DNA from: Adiantum capillus-veneris
Taxonomy: Eukaryota; Streptophyta; Polypodiopsida; Polypodiales; Pteridaceae
Reading direction: 5' to 3'
DNA: 64,000 bases
Assembly: GCA_014529385.2 (NCBI GenBank)
Contig: CM043942.1
Location: 105,243,141-105,307,140, forward strand
Shown here: positions 1 through 12,136 of the stretch, piece by piece
Layout: each line of letters opens with the position of its first letter
How positions within the stretch are numbered: position 1 is the first letter of the stretch
The notes under the pieces: model-generated
Database searches by the model: none
The model's input: the letters and a program-made list of their open reading frames with translations, nothing else
What the model was told of the DNA's origin: nothing
Made by a program: the position numbers and the translations under genes

Positions 1-135
1 CACAAGATTGGAGTCACGACCGTTGCATGATGCCATCTATTGAGTTTATGGTTTCCTTCTTTTGCTTTATTTTGTTTAAATAAAGCTATGTGAAGAGCAG
101 CCGTGATAATTTTGTTGTCTGTGTGAAGGGTAGCA

Positions 136-510
136 ATGGAACACAATCAAGAAAGTGACTTTTTGATGACGGCAAGAGAATCACAGTCGGATGATTTATT
201 GGACCAGATCGAAGAGCCACGGCTAGACAAAATAGAGGAGTTGACACCGCAAATTTTGCACGAACTATGTGGAGATAAGTTGAATGATGACAAAAGTTTT
301 CGCATGGAAGTAATAACAACAAACCGTGGTCTCAAAGTAGCAATCGAAAGTTACCAAGGAGAGCTTGCCGATGTCCAGATGTTTAGGCTTGAAGAACAAA
401 TTTTCGCATTGCGCAAGGAAGTGTCATGCTTCTTGAAGACACAGCTAAATAAACTGAATGCCCTGAAAATTAAAATTACAGTGATACTCAGCAAGAATGG
501 CAGTCAATAG
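136..510 (+). CDS. Hypothetical acidic coiled-coil ORF, possibly a last exon
   Basis: This is an open frame of 124 codons starting with ATG and ending in TAG. I do not recognise the family. The product is acidic and rich in Glu, Asp, Gln and Leu, with no transposon motif. The C-terminal half (about residues 75-120) looks like a helical or coiled-coil segment with leucines at roughly heptad spacing and a Lys-rich end. The frame lies in the part of the window with least transposon sequence, and the following 170 bases are AT-rich as in a 3' UTR. It could be the final exon of a gene starting left of the window, or a chance ORF. Confidence 0.3.
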   Translation: MEHNQESDFLMTARESQSDDLLDQIEEPRLDKIEELTPQILHELCGDKLNDDKSFRMEVITTNRGLKVAIESYQGELADVQMFRLEEQIFALRKEVSCFLKTQLNKLNALKIKITVILSKNGSQ

Positions 511-686
511 AAACTTTCTGTAAATACGATTGCCATGTATAAGTTACTGCGAGAGATAAGTTTTTGGCTATCTACTTGATTTGTACCGGCACTTGTAAAT
601 ATACACCGATCATTACAAACATTTTTGTTCTGATACTGTGTAACTCCCTAATCCAGCATAGAGATGCTTTCTTTCCTCTCAGTGCT

Positions 687-717
<31 letters not shown>

Positions 718-1163
718 TCTAGGTTAGAATAACTCCTGCTGGACATAAAATCTTCGCTGCTCTAGGTTAGGAATTGCCTGGTCGTTCACCTGAGTTGTTG
801 GTGTCTTCACCCATATGAACACAGACTACGTCGGCGTGGAACAGCCAGCTGCATGAAATAGTACGCGAGCAGACAACGGTCTAAAAGAGGCAGGTCCATC
901 AAATGCTGCGCGTGTTTTGAACTGCAGCTTGGTATGGCTGGAAAATTCTTCCAGGACAGCTTGAACTTTGCGCGCTTCAGCAGAGCACCCAACACAGGAA
1001 GGTATCTCGCGAGATTCCGCTAATTGAACCTCGACGTACCAAAATAGGTATGTGAAAGAATCATTAAAGAAGTGATTGTTGCCCTTGGAAAAAAGAAGAA
1101 CTCGACGAGCACAAGAAGTTTTGGACAAGTTTTCACAATAATTCCCACATTGTCACTTATCTC
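511..1163. other. Non-coding stretch with a CT microsatellite
   Basis: No convincing gene is visible. A (CT)n tract lies at about 687-714. A 100-codon minus-strand frame at 826-1128 is open but has no recognisable motif, so I leave it uncalled. Confidence 0.4.
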
Positions 1164-1317
1164 AACATCATGAGCTTTTGTGAGGGAGGCACCTCATACC
1201 TAGCTAGGTACGATTGGGAGCAAGGGATCGCTAGCCCGGTGGGGGGCTGGTGGTTCCCTATCCCCAATCGTACATAGCTAGGTATACGGTGCCTCTCAAG
1301 TAGAAGCTCATGATGTT
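1164..1317. repeat. Long imperfect inverted repeat (MITE-like or hairpin RNA-like)
   Basis: The left arm begins AACATCATGAGCTT and runs through GGCACCTCATACCTAGCTAGGTACGATTGGG-like sequence. The right arm is its near-complete reverse complement and ends at AAGCTCATGATGTT. The arms are about 55 bp each around a GC-rich loop of about 45 bases. An RNA copy would fold into a long stem with scattered mismatches. Without other genome copies I cannot tell a foldback transposon from a small-RNA precursor. Confidence 0.7.
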
Positions 1318-1702
1318 ATGCATTGCATGGAAAACATTGGAAAAGACTCCATTTTCCTACATGAGAAAATCTCTAAATCTTCCTGTGGAGTAGAATTGGA
1401 CAATTCTCGTTGTCTTGATAGTTGACGGTGGGTAAGTGATCAAGAAAGGTTGGCTCACCTATGTCTAACGTTTTGTAGCATCTGGAGATGCCAAGAGATA
1501 ATTCAAGGCTATGCGGGTTACTGTGTACATTTCTTTCCGGAGATTTTAATACAAACATCCACTCACAATAGTGAGTTTGACAAAAAGACAAAAAAAAAAA
1601 AAAAGAAGGTAAATAGATATTGCCTCAAATGTGGGGCATATTCCTTCTCAAAGGCACATAGGTAGGTAGTTAGGAAAGCTGAATTGTGGCTGATAGGAAA
1701 GC

Positions 1703-2220
1703 TTAGAGTTGGAGCTCCGACGCCAAGCGGAACCACATTTCTTGAGCATAGTGCTGGCAATTGGACGAGAGCACATGGAAATAAGGGTTGTAGTCCGCTA
1801 GGATGGCTTCCACGCGCCGCAGCCCAAGAGCGCGAGGGAGGCAACCGTGGATCTGTTTGCAAAGTGTAAGGGGCGTGTGAGCCAGACCATTGGCCAGCAG
1901 AAGATGCTCTAGTGATGTGTACCAGAGAATGCGGATGCCCGCCTGCTCGGGAGGGGCCGCCACTTTGTCCGCCAGTATGAAACGAACATGCTGCCCCTGT
2001 GGGTCTTGCAGCTGCACTAGCAGCATGTGGTGCTCCAGCCGCTCTGCCTCCACTATCCAGCCCGTTTGCGAGTTTGGGTGCGTCACGTAGCTCACGCTCT
2101 GCACCATCATCCGCTTCATCAGCACCTCATCTTCTTGGCTTGCAGCAGTTCTAGGCACTGTGTTGTGAACCTCCCCTTTCGCCTTCAACACTGGCAGCTG
2201 GAGCGCTGATGGAGCAGAAC

Positions 2221-2224
<4 letters not shown>
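1703..2224 (-). CDS. Hypothetical protein, 173 aa, with an Asn-Cys-Gln-His motif
   Basis: This is an uninterrupted frame whose ATG at 2224 follows a (GA)n tract on the coding strand, a common arrangement in plant 5' UTRs. The product has no transmembrane segment. The central part (about residues 45-120) reads like a compact globular domain. The C-terminal part carries SSNCQHYAQEMW (about residues 153-164), resembling the NCxHF/Y motif of papain-fold or LRAT-like enzymes, in which Cys and His are catalytic. That resemblance is short and I do not assign an enzyme function. No transposon motif is present, so this is one of the best candidates for an ordinary host gene. It may be a single-exon gene or the last part of a longer one. 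Confidence 0.5.

Positions 2225-2254
<30 letters not shown>
2223..2254. repeat. (CT)n microsatellite upstream of the 173-aa ORF
   Basis: About 16 CT units lie immediately before the ATG at 2224 on the minus strand. A second CT/GA-rich block with CAGG repeats follows at 2300-2380. Confidence 0.85.
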
Positions 2255-2259
<5 letters not shown>

Positions 2260-2429
2260 CCTGATAACAACCAAGGCAAGCTTCTTGAGAACGGATGGCT
2301 CTCTCGCTCTCTCTCTCTCAGGCAGGCAGGCAGGCAAAGAGAGAGAGAGGGGGAGAGAGCCGCCGGGGGGGGGGGAGCCATCCGTTCCCGAACAAAGCGC
2401 ACGCACTCTTTATTCCACTCTTCCACTCA

Positions 2430-2603
2430 CCGAAGGTGATCATGACCTGATAATCTACGATATCCTGATGGAATGACGGTCCCGCATAGGCTAGGGCAGA
2501 GAGTCATATCGTAATGAAATAAATGGAGAAACACTGACAAGCTATATATATATATAATATATATATATATATATGTGTGTGTATATATATATTTATATAA
2601 ATT

Positions 2604-2635
<32 letters not shown>

Positions 2636-2816
2636 CGTGTAGAGTCTGACACTTGAAGTTTTAGAAGTTTGAACTTTTAGGAAAAGAAGAGCTTAGAACA
2701 AGTGATAAAATCAGCAGGCTTGCCCTCATAAGCTTAATTAAAGAGGTAAGGAAAGCTAGGCGAAAAAGCGCAGCAGATTAATCATTGAGGAGGTGGTAGG
2801 AAGAGAGAGATCGATC

Positions 2817-2856
<40 letters not shown>

Positions 2857-3726
2857 CGCGCGCGCGCAAACCAACGAGCTCTTTTTCCGTCTACACACTC
2901 TCTTCTACAAGGCGAAGGTGAGGAAGGGTAGGAAAAGCGAAGGTGAGGGAGGATAGGAGATCCCTCACTGCGTGTCGCACTCAGTGCCTTCCCATCCACA
3001 CTGTTGCCTTCCCGTCCATGTAGTCACAATGCCATTCTGCTGTGATGTCTCCTCCATGACTTCCCATGGCCTTATGGTGGTGCCTCTGTCGAAACTTGCC
3101 ATGGCCTACGTCATCGACGACTTACCACGACCTTAGCGCTTACGTCTATTGACCCTATCATCAAAAGAATCTTTGCACTCCTAGATGTAGGCACAGGGGA
3201 TGCTTTCTCTACACCTCTCGTTGGTCTGTAGGCACAACAAATGAAAAAGGGGGAGAGAAAAACCCGGGAAAGAAGCCACCCTCTTCTACAACATGGGCAT
3301 CCTCTGCTCCAAAGGGGAGTGTCGTGGTTGTTTCTCTCCCTCTCGTTTTCCATACGCAAGTCAGACTCTCTCTCATTTGTCATTGAAAGAAAGGATTAGT
3401 AGGTGCCTCCAATTCATTTTGAATGAAGATTTCTTTGAAAGTGATTGACAGAAGGCTAAAAACCTAGTAGTCCCGACCAATTTTGTGAAAGGGTGTTTAA
3501 TGGGTATCTTGAAAGATCCATTTTGTGTAAAGTCTAAAAGTGAGTGGAAGAGGAAAAGCAAGTGGCACGTGGCGGAGAGAGAGAGAGGAGGAGAGAGAGA
3601 GAGCCTGAGATTTTTTCCTTGTCGGTTGGGTTGCAGGTCTAGATGAGGGGTGCAAGGTGCATTGCGTCGTTCGAGTAGGACTACAAGGGAGCTACACACT
3701 TGCACGGACGTGCGTAGGGGAGGCGC

Positions 3727-3761
<35 letters not shown>

Positions 3762-4480
3762 CTCTCTCTATCTTCCTTCCCCAAACTATTGCAGATTCGT
3801 AATGCAAAGGCAGTGAAGAGGTGACCCTAACTTGGAGCTGTGTGCAGATGTTACTGGAGGCAAGGCCATGTGGGCAAGCGAGTAATGCAGGGAGATTTTT
3901 TTGCCGAGAGAGACGGACACAGAGGCAAAGAAGTGGAGCATAGGCCCTGGTGATGAGGATGAGGGACAGCAGGATGAGTGGTTGTGCAGTCGAATGATGC
4001 AGTAGGAGTAAGTACTAGAGGTGCGTGTCGGGGGAAAAGGGGCGAGGAGAGAGACGAAACACTGGCTTCCTCAAAGTCGATATGTTTCCTTGTTCGTGCT
4101 GGTGAAGCTAATGCAAAGGCGAACGTGCTCCTCTTTTCCTTGTGTAGGGCAACCTGGCCCTCTTGCGCACTTCCGTGCCCATCACAAGACTAGAGGATGG
4201 AGGGTGGCATTGGGCGCAGGTCGGGAAAGGTCCACAGAGATTCTGTCAAAAATCGGACACAGAGCAGGAGGGAAGGGATGCGAACACTGCTGGAGATGAG
4301 TAGCTCTACGAGCAAAGCAGTAACTACGCATGAGGGAGAGAAGTTCTATTGAACGGGAATGAGCAGGTCAATACACAGGGGGGACAGGGACGTGGGAACT
4401 GTTGCAAAGGGCTCGCATCATCACAGAATTGGAGATTCGTTTGGAATCTTCGTTGCTAATTAATGGGTTTACGTGATTTT
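2430..4480. other. Gene-free stretch with several microsatellites
   Basis: No supported gene is visible. The stretch contains a TA/TG tract (2541-2595), (GA)n (2607-2635), a compound (CT)n-(GT)n-(CG)n tract (2819-2872) and (CT)n (about 3730-3768). Frames crossing these tracts translate to runs of Arg-Glu or Ser-Leu and are artefacts. Confidence 0.6.
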
Positions 4481-4489
4481 CGATCGAGT

Positions 4490-5215
4490 AGAGTAGGACA
4501 ATCCCTTGCCCAATGGTCACCTCCAAATTCATAACATGGGCCTTCAGATTGGACTACTGATGGTGTCTCCATTGGCTGGCCTTCCCTCGGCAACGGGTAA
4601 CCTCTAGGCTTCTAGTTCTAGTTTATTGGCTGTCCATTGTCCATCGTGAACATTTCTAGATGTTTGAGCCACATATGAAGGTTCAATAGTTTTATCAGCA
4701 CTAGCCCAAAATGAACTCTCATCAGGGAAATATGTTACACCATCTATCTCTCTTATGTGACTCTCGACTAGTTCCTCATAATACACAGTTGGTGGCATCG
4801 TCAGGCTGAGTTATGAGAGACTTTGCAGATTGCACATAATGCACAATGGCCCAATTATCATGAGGTAAAGGCAATTGTTGCCCCAATACTGATTGTGGTC
4901 TATCCCCTCCATGTATCGTGTTGTTAAGTCCAATCTATTATGGTTCGTGTATTTTTGCTCTATGGCACACCACTTCAACATTCATGGAGCATTAATTGCT
5001 TGTGGTTATTGCAGTCTCATATATATTAGGATTTGGCATGTAGGACTGATTCATCCCACGGACCACTTCTTCGACTAACTGGTCCATATTTTGTGTGATT
5101 GAAGTAGGGGCACTACGTTTTGGAATAGACTCACTGTTGGTAGAAGAGGCACTGCTTGTCTTGGTATCTATATCTTCAGTTACCTCGCAATAGTGTCGGT
5201 CGATTGCCAAGCCTC
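4490..5215 (-). pseudogene. Gypsy gag remnant (zinc-knuckle end)
   Basis: The order of features matches the gag C-terminus of gypsy D (58384-58900, minus). First comes a Ser/Thr/Lys-rich linker with a VEEVVRGMNQ-like helix (about 5040-5090). Next is a region near 4604-4798. Last is a broken zinc knuckle at about 4500-4550 that reads CYEFGGDHWARDCP, where the second Cys of CX2CX4HX4C has become Phe. The copy is truncated on both sides with stops between blocks, so it is a dead fragment. Confidence 0.6.
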
Positions 5216-6059
5216 ACCATATGGATGCTAGCAAAGCGAGAACCACAGACATAAAATGTCAATCCGTGGGATGTAGTTGACCCGACTAGTGCATGGAGGC
5301 TACAAGAGATAGCTAATCTCTCAAAAACTCCAACTCTATGTCGCTCCTATTTATCTAAGTCTCACGTGTGTGGCAGACACCAAAAGACACTTTCTCTACC
5401 GCAACCTTATCCAAACAAATTTGTGTAGCTACAAGTCTTCGATTGAAATGAAACTTAATGCCTAGCAAGGGTAGAGTGTCCTCTACACTCTCATGTGCTC
5501 ATATGTCATTTTTGATACCTGGAAAAAATTGCACATAAGATAAACAACACATTTTAGGGTTGTTGATTTTGGTCCTAGAAGGGCTCTATAGCTTCCTCTA
5601 GACATGCTCTATCTATCCCTAAGGTCAAAATCCAATTTGAGTATGTGTATTGTGCATAGGGAACAAAAACAACTCATAGATGGGCATGACTAAAAGTACA
5701 ACTTCATCCGTGATAAACTTACATAAAAAGAGATATCTTTCACCTGCGAACGCATTGCTATGCTCATAACAGCAATGCAATACCGTACGTAAGAGAAACG
5801 AGAGATTGAAGAAACAACAGACAATCGTTGAGCTATTGCAACAACGCTTACTCTTTATTATCCAAAACTTAGGTCTTAAAGTTACAAAAATTTACTTTTA
5901 TACCTTAGCCAAGGTATAAAAATGAATTCCTTGCTAATTGGGGCTCAGTATAAGATTAAGAGACTGCACAAAATTACAAACATGGAAGTCATTGGCCCCT
6001 TTAGACTCATTGGTACTCAATAACATCGGGATTTTTCAATAATAAAATGGGTTTGATTA
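5216..6059. other. No gene seen
   Basis: AT-rich sequence with no open frame of interest and no clear repeat. It may be decayed LTR or leader sequence beside the gag remnant. Confidence 0.4.
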
Positions 6060-9000
6060 CAATGATTAGGCTTGAAAAAATGTGTGGAGTCCTACTTGTT
6101 GCTCTTGTTAGCTCGGCAGCTAACATTCCCTCCCTCCTTGTCTATGTTGTCTGCGACACAACTACTTAGAGTGTTAAGTAGTGGTCGGGCCTGCACGTTG
6201 TTGTTCTCTTTGCTTGATGCTCAAGACCTTGTTGGTACTTGATATGCAGCTCTTTGTCTTCAATGGACATGAATTGCATGTTGATGGAATTCTTCAGCTC
6301 CTTTGTTGAATAGCTGACAAACCGATCTCGGAGGTTTGTGATGATAGGGCCAAAGATCTTTGATCTATAAGTGAAAAAGCCTGTGTAGAATGCTTCTTCA
6401 AATATCTACATGTAATAGGATGGGAGAAACATGGCCCTTGTGTAGAATCCATGAGGGAATTCTTCAAATGGTTGACCAGAGAGATCATAGCATAGACCTT
6501 GTGTACCCTCGAGGAAGGACGTCCGTGTTGCATCTGTTTGTTCTGCCCTATGAAAGGTTTGCAAATAAGTGAGGAGCATCTTTGCAATCTTTACTAGCAT
6601 AATACATGACAAATCTGGGATACCCCAAAATAGTTGTATGGTTGATGATAGTGTCTCCACCATGTATGACTCCGTCGGTTGGTTATTTGGAGGTGGTGGA
6701 AATCAAGGGTAGCTAAGCCAGGTTGGTCTTTTCTATTGTAGGAGAAGGTGTTGTTGCCATTTTTTGACCCTCGGTACCGTGGGCACTAAACAGGATCTTG
6801 TTTGATTAGTAACGGTGCATTTGTGAACAAAATGAGATACTTGGGATGTCGATTAAGCCACATCTCTCGCCATTTCAGGTGTTGTAGTGTAGGATTGGTT
6901 TGGAGATCCTTGAGGAGTCTTTCTTTGATTTGGAGGACTTTGAATTTAATGAGAGGGTAAGGGAGAGCTTGCTGATGCCAGATTTCATTGATTGTGGAGG
7001 GCGTGAGTAGATTGACATTGAAGTTGAGTGTATAATGCGTTCTTCCCATTCCATTGCCTCTTCCAAATGGTCTCTGTTTCTTCTTCTATTTTCTTTTTCA
7101 AAATGGCTTCCTCCTCAGCAGTCGGGCTTTTTGGAGTAGTGGAAGAATCCACTTATGCTTGAGAAATTTCAAGCTCGGGAAGACTAGCCTCTTCTACAGT
7201 AGGCACTTCCATATCCATGAACTGAAGAATATCCTTATCTTGCATTGCATCAATGACTTGATCTTTCTTAACTCTTCATTAAGCTGATCAATTTGCTTTT
7301 GGTAGTTGTCTTCTCGCTGCATGAAGCTAATTGACAATTCTCTTCTTTGCATCTGCTCAATCTTTAGATCCATCTCTAAGTCCTTAACCTTCTACCCCAT
7401 TGTTGGATATGTAGCATTTGTGCCTTGTAACTGTGGCTACTATTGGATTACCCTTTAGCCGATTCAAAAGTGCATTTTGTTATTGGCATCATGCTTCTGT
7501 CTGGGCTAACTGTGTATTTTCAATGTTAAGCTGGACCTGTAGGCGTTGCACCATAGACTCTGATTCTTGGAGAGCTAAAGGAGAGCTAAAGTGGCCTTTG
7601 TGACATGTTGCTCGTGTTGCTTATTTGTTTTTTGGAGAGATTCCAGATCCATTGTTGTCTTTGCAGTTAGTTTAGCCAATTCTTGTTCTTTGAATTCCGT
7701 GGATTCTTTTTATGACTCAACACATATATTGGTCAAGTCTAGCCTTTCCTCGCAGAGCCGCAGTCGCATGTATACACTATGTAGATTTTGGTGGCGAGCA
7801 TAGATTTCATCCTTAATTTTGTCTATTACTTTATGGGCATACTGTTTATATTCATCTATGTCTAGATTCCCTATAATTCTTGTGTTGCTCACTTTTGGCT
7901 GATCTGTTTGTGTATCCTGAGTTTCAATCATTGGCTCATCTGGTTGGTTGGCTTGAGTAGTTGATGTTGTTGTGGGACTCGTTCATTTAGTCTCTTGTTC
8001 CTTGAAAGTTTCTTTGAGTGGTTCAAAATCAGGTTTCAGATTGGTAGCAATGGGAGTGGCTTGCTCTGGTGTAGTCTCTTGTTGTGGTGGTGTATTTGTG
8101 GGAGAGAAGTGTGGAACTTTTGCAGTAGGGTTTTTTGGTTATTTGGGTGAACCAGCCTGAGTATATGTACTCTCCTCTTCTTGTGCCTGGGCATGTTCTC
8201 TTTGTCATTCCTCTTTATGGTAGAGATTCTCTAGGCCAGACCCGAGGGTCATCCTTTTCGTTGAACATTGGGTGTTTAGTTTAGTTTGAATTTTGATTCT
8301 TCTTGGAGATGGTTTCCATTTTCGTTGAACATTGGGTGTTTAGTTTGAATTTTGATTCTTCTTGGAGATGGTTTCCATTTTCCTCAAAATCTCCTTTGAG
8401 TCCTCTTTCTAGCTCAAAAGCTGCCTTCTCTCTTTCGAGTCTTATCGCCCTTTGTGTTGGTTCTGCAATAACTTATGTCAGCCTATGTTTCTCGGTTTGA
8501 TTTACTTCATCCACTTTAGCTTGTACATTGACTAATTGAGTCTGCAGTCTTGTTGCCACTAGTGGAGCTCGTGTTTGCACTTTTGTCTCCTCATTTGTCT
8601 TGTTGAGCAACCATAAATTTTGCTATGGGACAGGCGATAAATGCTCTACTTGGCCCATAACATAATAGGAAATTTTGGTGGCACTTTTGGAGCTCCTAAA
8701 AATGTGATGCTCTCTAACTTCTTCACGTGAGTGAGGGTAGTGTAGATGTATTGTGTGTTGTTCACTTCTGTCATCCCCTCTTTCTTTGATGCTTGAGTGA
8801 AAGTGGAAGCCACGGCATGCTTGGGAATTGTATACCTTGGCAGTGAAGTGAAAATGTTAGCGATAGAGCCGCAGTGCCCGCTCTATTTCCCTTTGCTCAA
8901 CTCAAAAAAGGAGGATGATCGGCTGGTGAAAATACCACTAATTGGTAACTGTCTATCCCTCATAGGTTTTCCTCCTTTCTGAAGCTTGACTGCTTCTGCC

Positions 9001-9280
9001 ACTTGGTCCTCTGTTATGTAAACTTTGATAGGAGAGCCATTGAGATCAGATATGGTGGCTTGTTCTTTGATGAGGTCCTGAGCTTCCCTTGGTAGCATAT
9101 GTACTTCTACTTTCTTTCCATGAGCACTCTTGAATGATCCATGGTAGATAGTGACATATTGGCTATCCAATCGTTCTCTTGCCAACTAGGTGACATTTGC
9201 CTCTCTTAAGGAGCGTTCTTCTAGTTGATATGGTGGGAGTTCAATAAATTTTTGCTTCATGGTCTTTTTCATAGAGATCC
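6060..9280 (-). pseudogene. Degenerate coiled-coil coding region of unknown family
   Basis: Several minus-strand frames follow one another with protein-like composition, broken by stops and frameshifts, over about 3.2 kb. The best blocks are 8883-9185 (a 100-residue block starting MARERLDSQYVTIYHG), 7710-7931 and nearby (Glu/Lys/Leu-rich, strongly coiled-coil-like), 6786-7049 and 6294-6587. The order suggests one long ancestral protein with a globular N-terminus, a helical middle and a helical C-terminus. I recognise no RT, integrase, protease or zinc knuckle. It lies downstream of the gypsy A integrase on the same strand, so it could be an extra retroelement ORF. A decayed host gene is the alternative. 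Confidence 0.4.
8255..8382. repeat. Two-copy tandem duplication, about 60-64 bp unit
   Basis: The block TTTTCGTTGAACATTGGGTG... through GGAGATGGTTTCCA occurs twice in a row. The first copy has an extra AGTTT. It lies inside the degenerate coding region, so it is probably a recent slippage or unequal-exchange event. Confidence 0.85.
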
Positions 9281-11369
9281 AAAGGTAGATGAGAGAGAAC
9301 CTGATAGTGTATGAGCACAATCAAAGATTAGACCATTATGGAAAGTTACAACCAAGTAGAACAACTAAATAAGCAAAAATGAGCCCTAGAATTTACAATT
9401 TTGGCAAAGTCTATCTTCGGCGCGCCTAATATGCAGATGGGTGTAGGTGCATGCAAAATGGTATCAAGTAGATTGTATAGGAAATCTAAAAGAATCTTGA
9501 GAGCTTTTGGACTTTTATGATGGGAGCTGTGAACAATTATATATCCGCTAGACCGCATTTTGTACTTTTGGTAATTGACCAAGTGAGCATTTGATGAAAC
9601 TTGGGCAAGTGTTCAATGTGACCATTGTGAACATATCTATGTATCACAGATGCAAGTTAGGCTCTTCCATTGCCATTTCTATCTTAGGCGCGCCTAAGAT
9701 GAAAAGAGGGTGTCTTAGGGCCATTTCTTATTTTTGGTGCCTTGATGGGTCTTCTAGAAAATATCATTTTGATGATGGGTGAAGTTGGCGTGATTTGGAA
9801 AGCTAAAAGGAAAATTTGGGCACAAATGGATATGGGGTGTGGCATAGTGCGTTTTATGAGTATTTTGCATGAAAAATATGTTACAGTGTGATGTAGTGCT
9901 TGTGATGGGGAAGGAAAATATGCAAATGTAGAAGTGGGTGCCAAAAAATGGTGCCATGCTAGTGATTCATCTTTGTCACGCCAAAGAGAAGTTACCCTTT
10001 ATTGCATTTTAGGCCTTGCTTTTGCCCTATCTAGCTTCTACTAGGTCATTGATGGTTGTTGGAACCTTTGGTTTGTTTCTTGGTAGCTGATTTAGTTCCC
10101 AATGAAGTTGATCGTCGCTCTTGACTTGGAGTCACTAATTACTAGTTACTTGCTTCGTGGATGTTGGTGGAGGTCCAATATGGTGTAGAGAGTGCCCCCC
10201 TTGATTTTTTGAGATGAGTTGGATCAAGATTTTGTATTGTGGTCTAAATGGTCCCTTTGCAGTGTGAATATGGTCTTTTTGTTCTATACTAATGATTGAG
10301 CCTCAGTTGCACTCCTAAATCTCCACAATTCCTTAACATATGGCCTCAAAATATTTATAAAATTCGGTCCCCAGCTAACTCCTTTATCTTTAGCGTGCTG
10401 AAGATGCTAGGTCAGATTTTCAAAAGCTTTTTGCACTTTGGAGCTTAGCAATGTGTTGGCCCCCTAGTGATGAGCCTCTGGTTTAGTTTTGGTGAAATTT
10501 GGGTGTCAGGTGTAGCTAGTGTTAGCATTTTTGCCCTAACCGTTCCCAGATTGCCATGAATTATCGTGCCCCTTGTAGCTCCCATGGTTGACAATGTGGT
10601 AATCAAAACACTTCTAGATGTATTAGGAACTTACCCCTCATGGCTAGAGTGAGTAAGAGTCAGCAGGCAGTGCATAGGAGAGCGTAGAAGGTCATCAAAA
10701 TCCACCACTCAAAGCTCCTTCTCTAAGGTCTGGAATGCAAATGAGAGAATTATTGGCCTATGGGGCTATACATACCTTGACTTTCCCGACAGCGCCTCTC
10801 AATTACCTACCCAATGAGCTCATCAGGTCTAATTGCATACTCTCGGATTGAAAATTTCTAAAAATTGATTGTCGTGATTTGCCCAGACGACTAGTTGGTG
10901 AAAAAGGCCAGTGAACTTTTTGATCCGATTCGCTTCAAAAAAATTCTGACTCTTTCCTTGAACTTCAAGAATTGGCGTTTGAAGTCAGAATCCAATTTTG
11001 ACATTCTTGCTTATTTATTTTATTTATTTTGGATTTTATTAGCTTTATTAGCAAAATATTAAAGAAAATAGCCTAATCACTCAAAAATTTCTATTCAGAA
11101 AACACTTCCACTCTTATTATTCATCCAAATATCATGATTTCTGCCAAATTACACGCGAACAAATGAAATTGTATTATATTATACTTATTCGAAGATATGT
11201 ACAATATATGCATACACTTAGGTGTTATCAAATGGAAATCCCCATTCATCTCATTATTAGGGAAATCACTTAATTGGTTCAACAAAAATCAGACATTAAC
11301 AAACAATTACTTCAAATCTTTGCCTTCTAGATTCATATGCTTCTGCTCCTTTCTAATTGTTTCCTTGCC

Positions 11370-11404
<35 letters not shown>

Positions 11405-12136
11405 TTCTAACTTCAATTTAGTCTTGGTTGTGCAATGTAGAGGGTAAAAAGTTGTGTCTATGCATGGCCCTGAGTGGCCCTATTATGCTATGGAGGTTAA
11501 TGCAAATAAACCCATTATGTTGTGCAAGAAATGGGTCTTGAGTATGGCACTAAAAGGTTTTTGATGTTGAGGTATCCTATTGCTTGAATCTTTTGAAGAT
11601 AAAATTTTGTAGCGATTGAGCTCGTCCTTTGATAGTGCAATATGCATTGTCCTCTATGTTTTGCTTGGATGCAGTGGTCTCTGTAATTGTGAGTGCCTTG
11701 ACTTTAGGTACCCGCTTATATTTGAGTGTAGCCGGCTCGACTTGTTGTGGGGTCGTCAGTACCCATTGTTGAACTTGTTTGGCATGGATATTTGGTTTTT
11801 CTGTGGATGTACTTTGCTTCTTTGGTTGCCATATCCATGTCCTCTTGAGTAGCGGTGACTTCTATTGAGCAGGTGGATGTAATGTTTTTTCTTTAAAGTT
11901 GTCGACGATGTGTAGCAGTCTTTTTGGCACCCATACTTATTGAGGTTGGTTCAATAGTACTCAAGTGGTTGAGTTGTTTCCTTGAGATAAGTTGAGTAAC
12001 CGACAACATTGACTTGAGCTCATGTGTCTGCTAAAGCTTTCACTTTGTATCCCTCCTTTAGAATCACGTTGATCCGCATATCAATACCATCCATCCACTC
12101 ATCATCAGTCTCTACCTTGTCCTTATTAGCGATGAA
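9281..12136. other. Decayed repeat DNA without a recognisable gene
   Basis: No supported ORF is present. Two GGCGCGCC palindromes with related flanks occur at about 9419-9430 and 9688-9699. This stretch lies downstream of the gypsy A integrase and could include that element's 3' LTR, but no matching LTR copy is present to prove it. Confidence 0.4.
11371..11404. repeat. Poly-C run of 34 bases
   Basis: An uninterrupted homopolymer of C follows TTGCCT. It is G-quadruplex or i-motif prone, and its exact length is likely to be unreliable in assembly. Confidence 0.9.

Noticed and set aside
826-1128. 100-codon minus-strand ORF
   Set aside because: No motif, no start context and low complexity in part; not enough to call a gene.
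3978-4299. Plus-strand ORFs of 71 and 92 codons
   Set aside because: Overlapping frames with no motif, in a GC-shifted low-complexity region.
11197-11421. 74-codon ORF ending in a polyproline run
   Set aside because: The proline run comes only from the 34-base C homopolymer.
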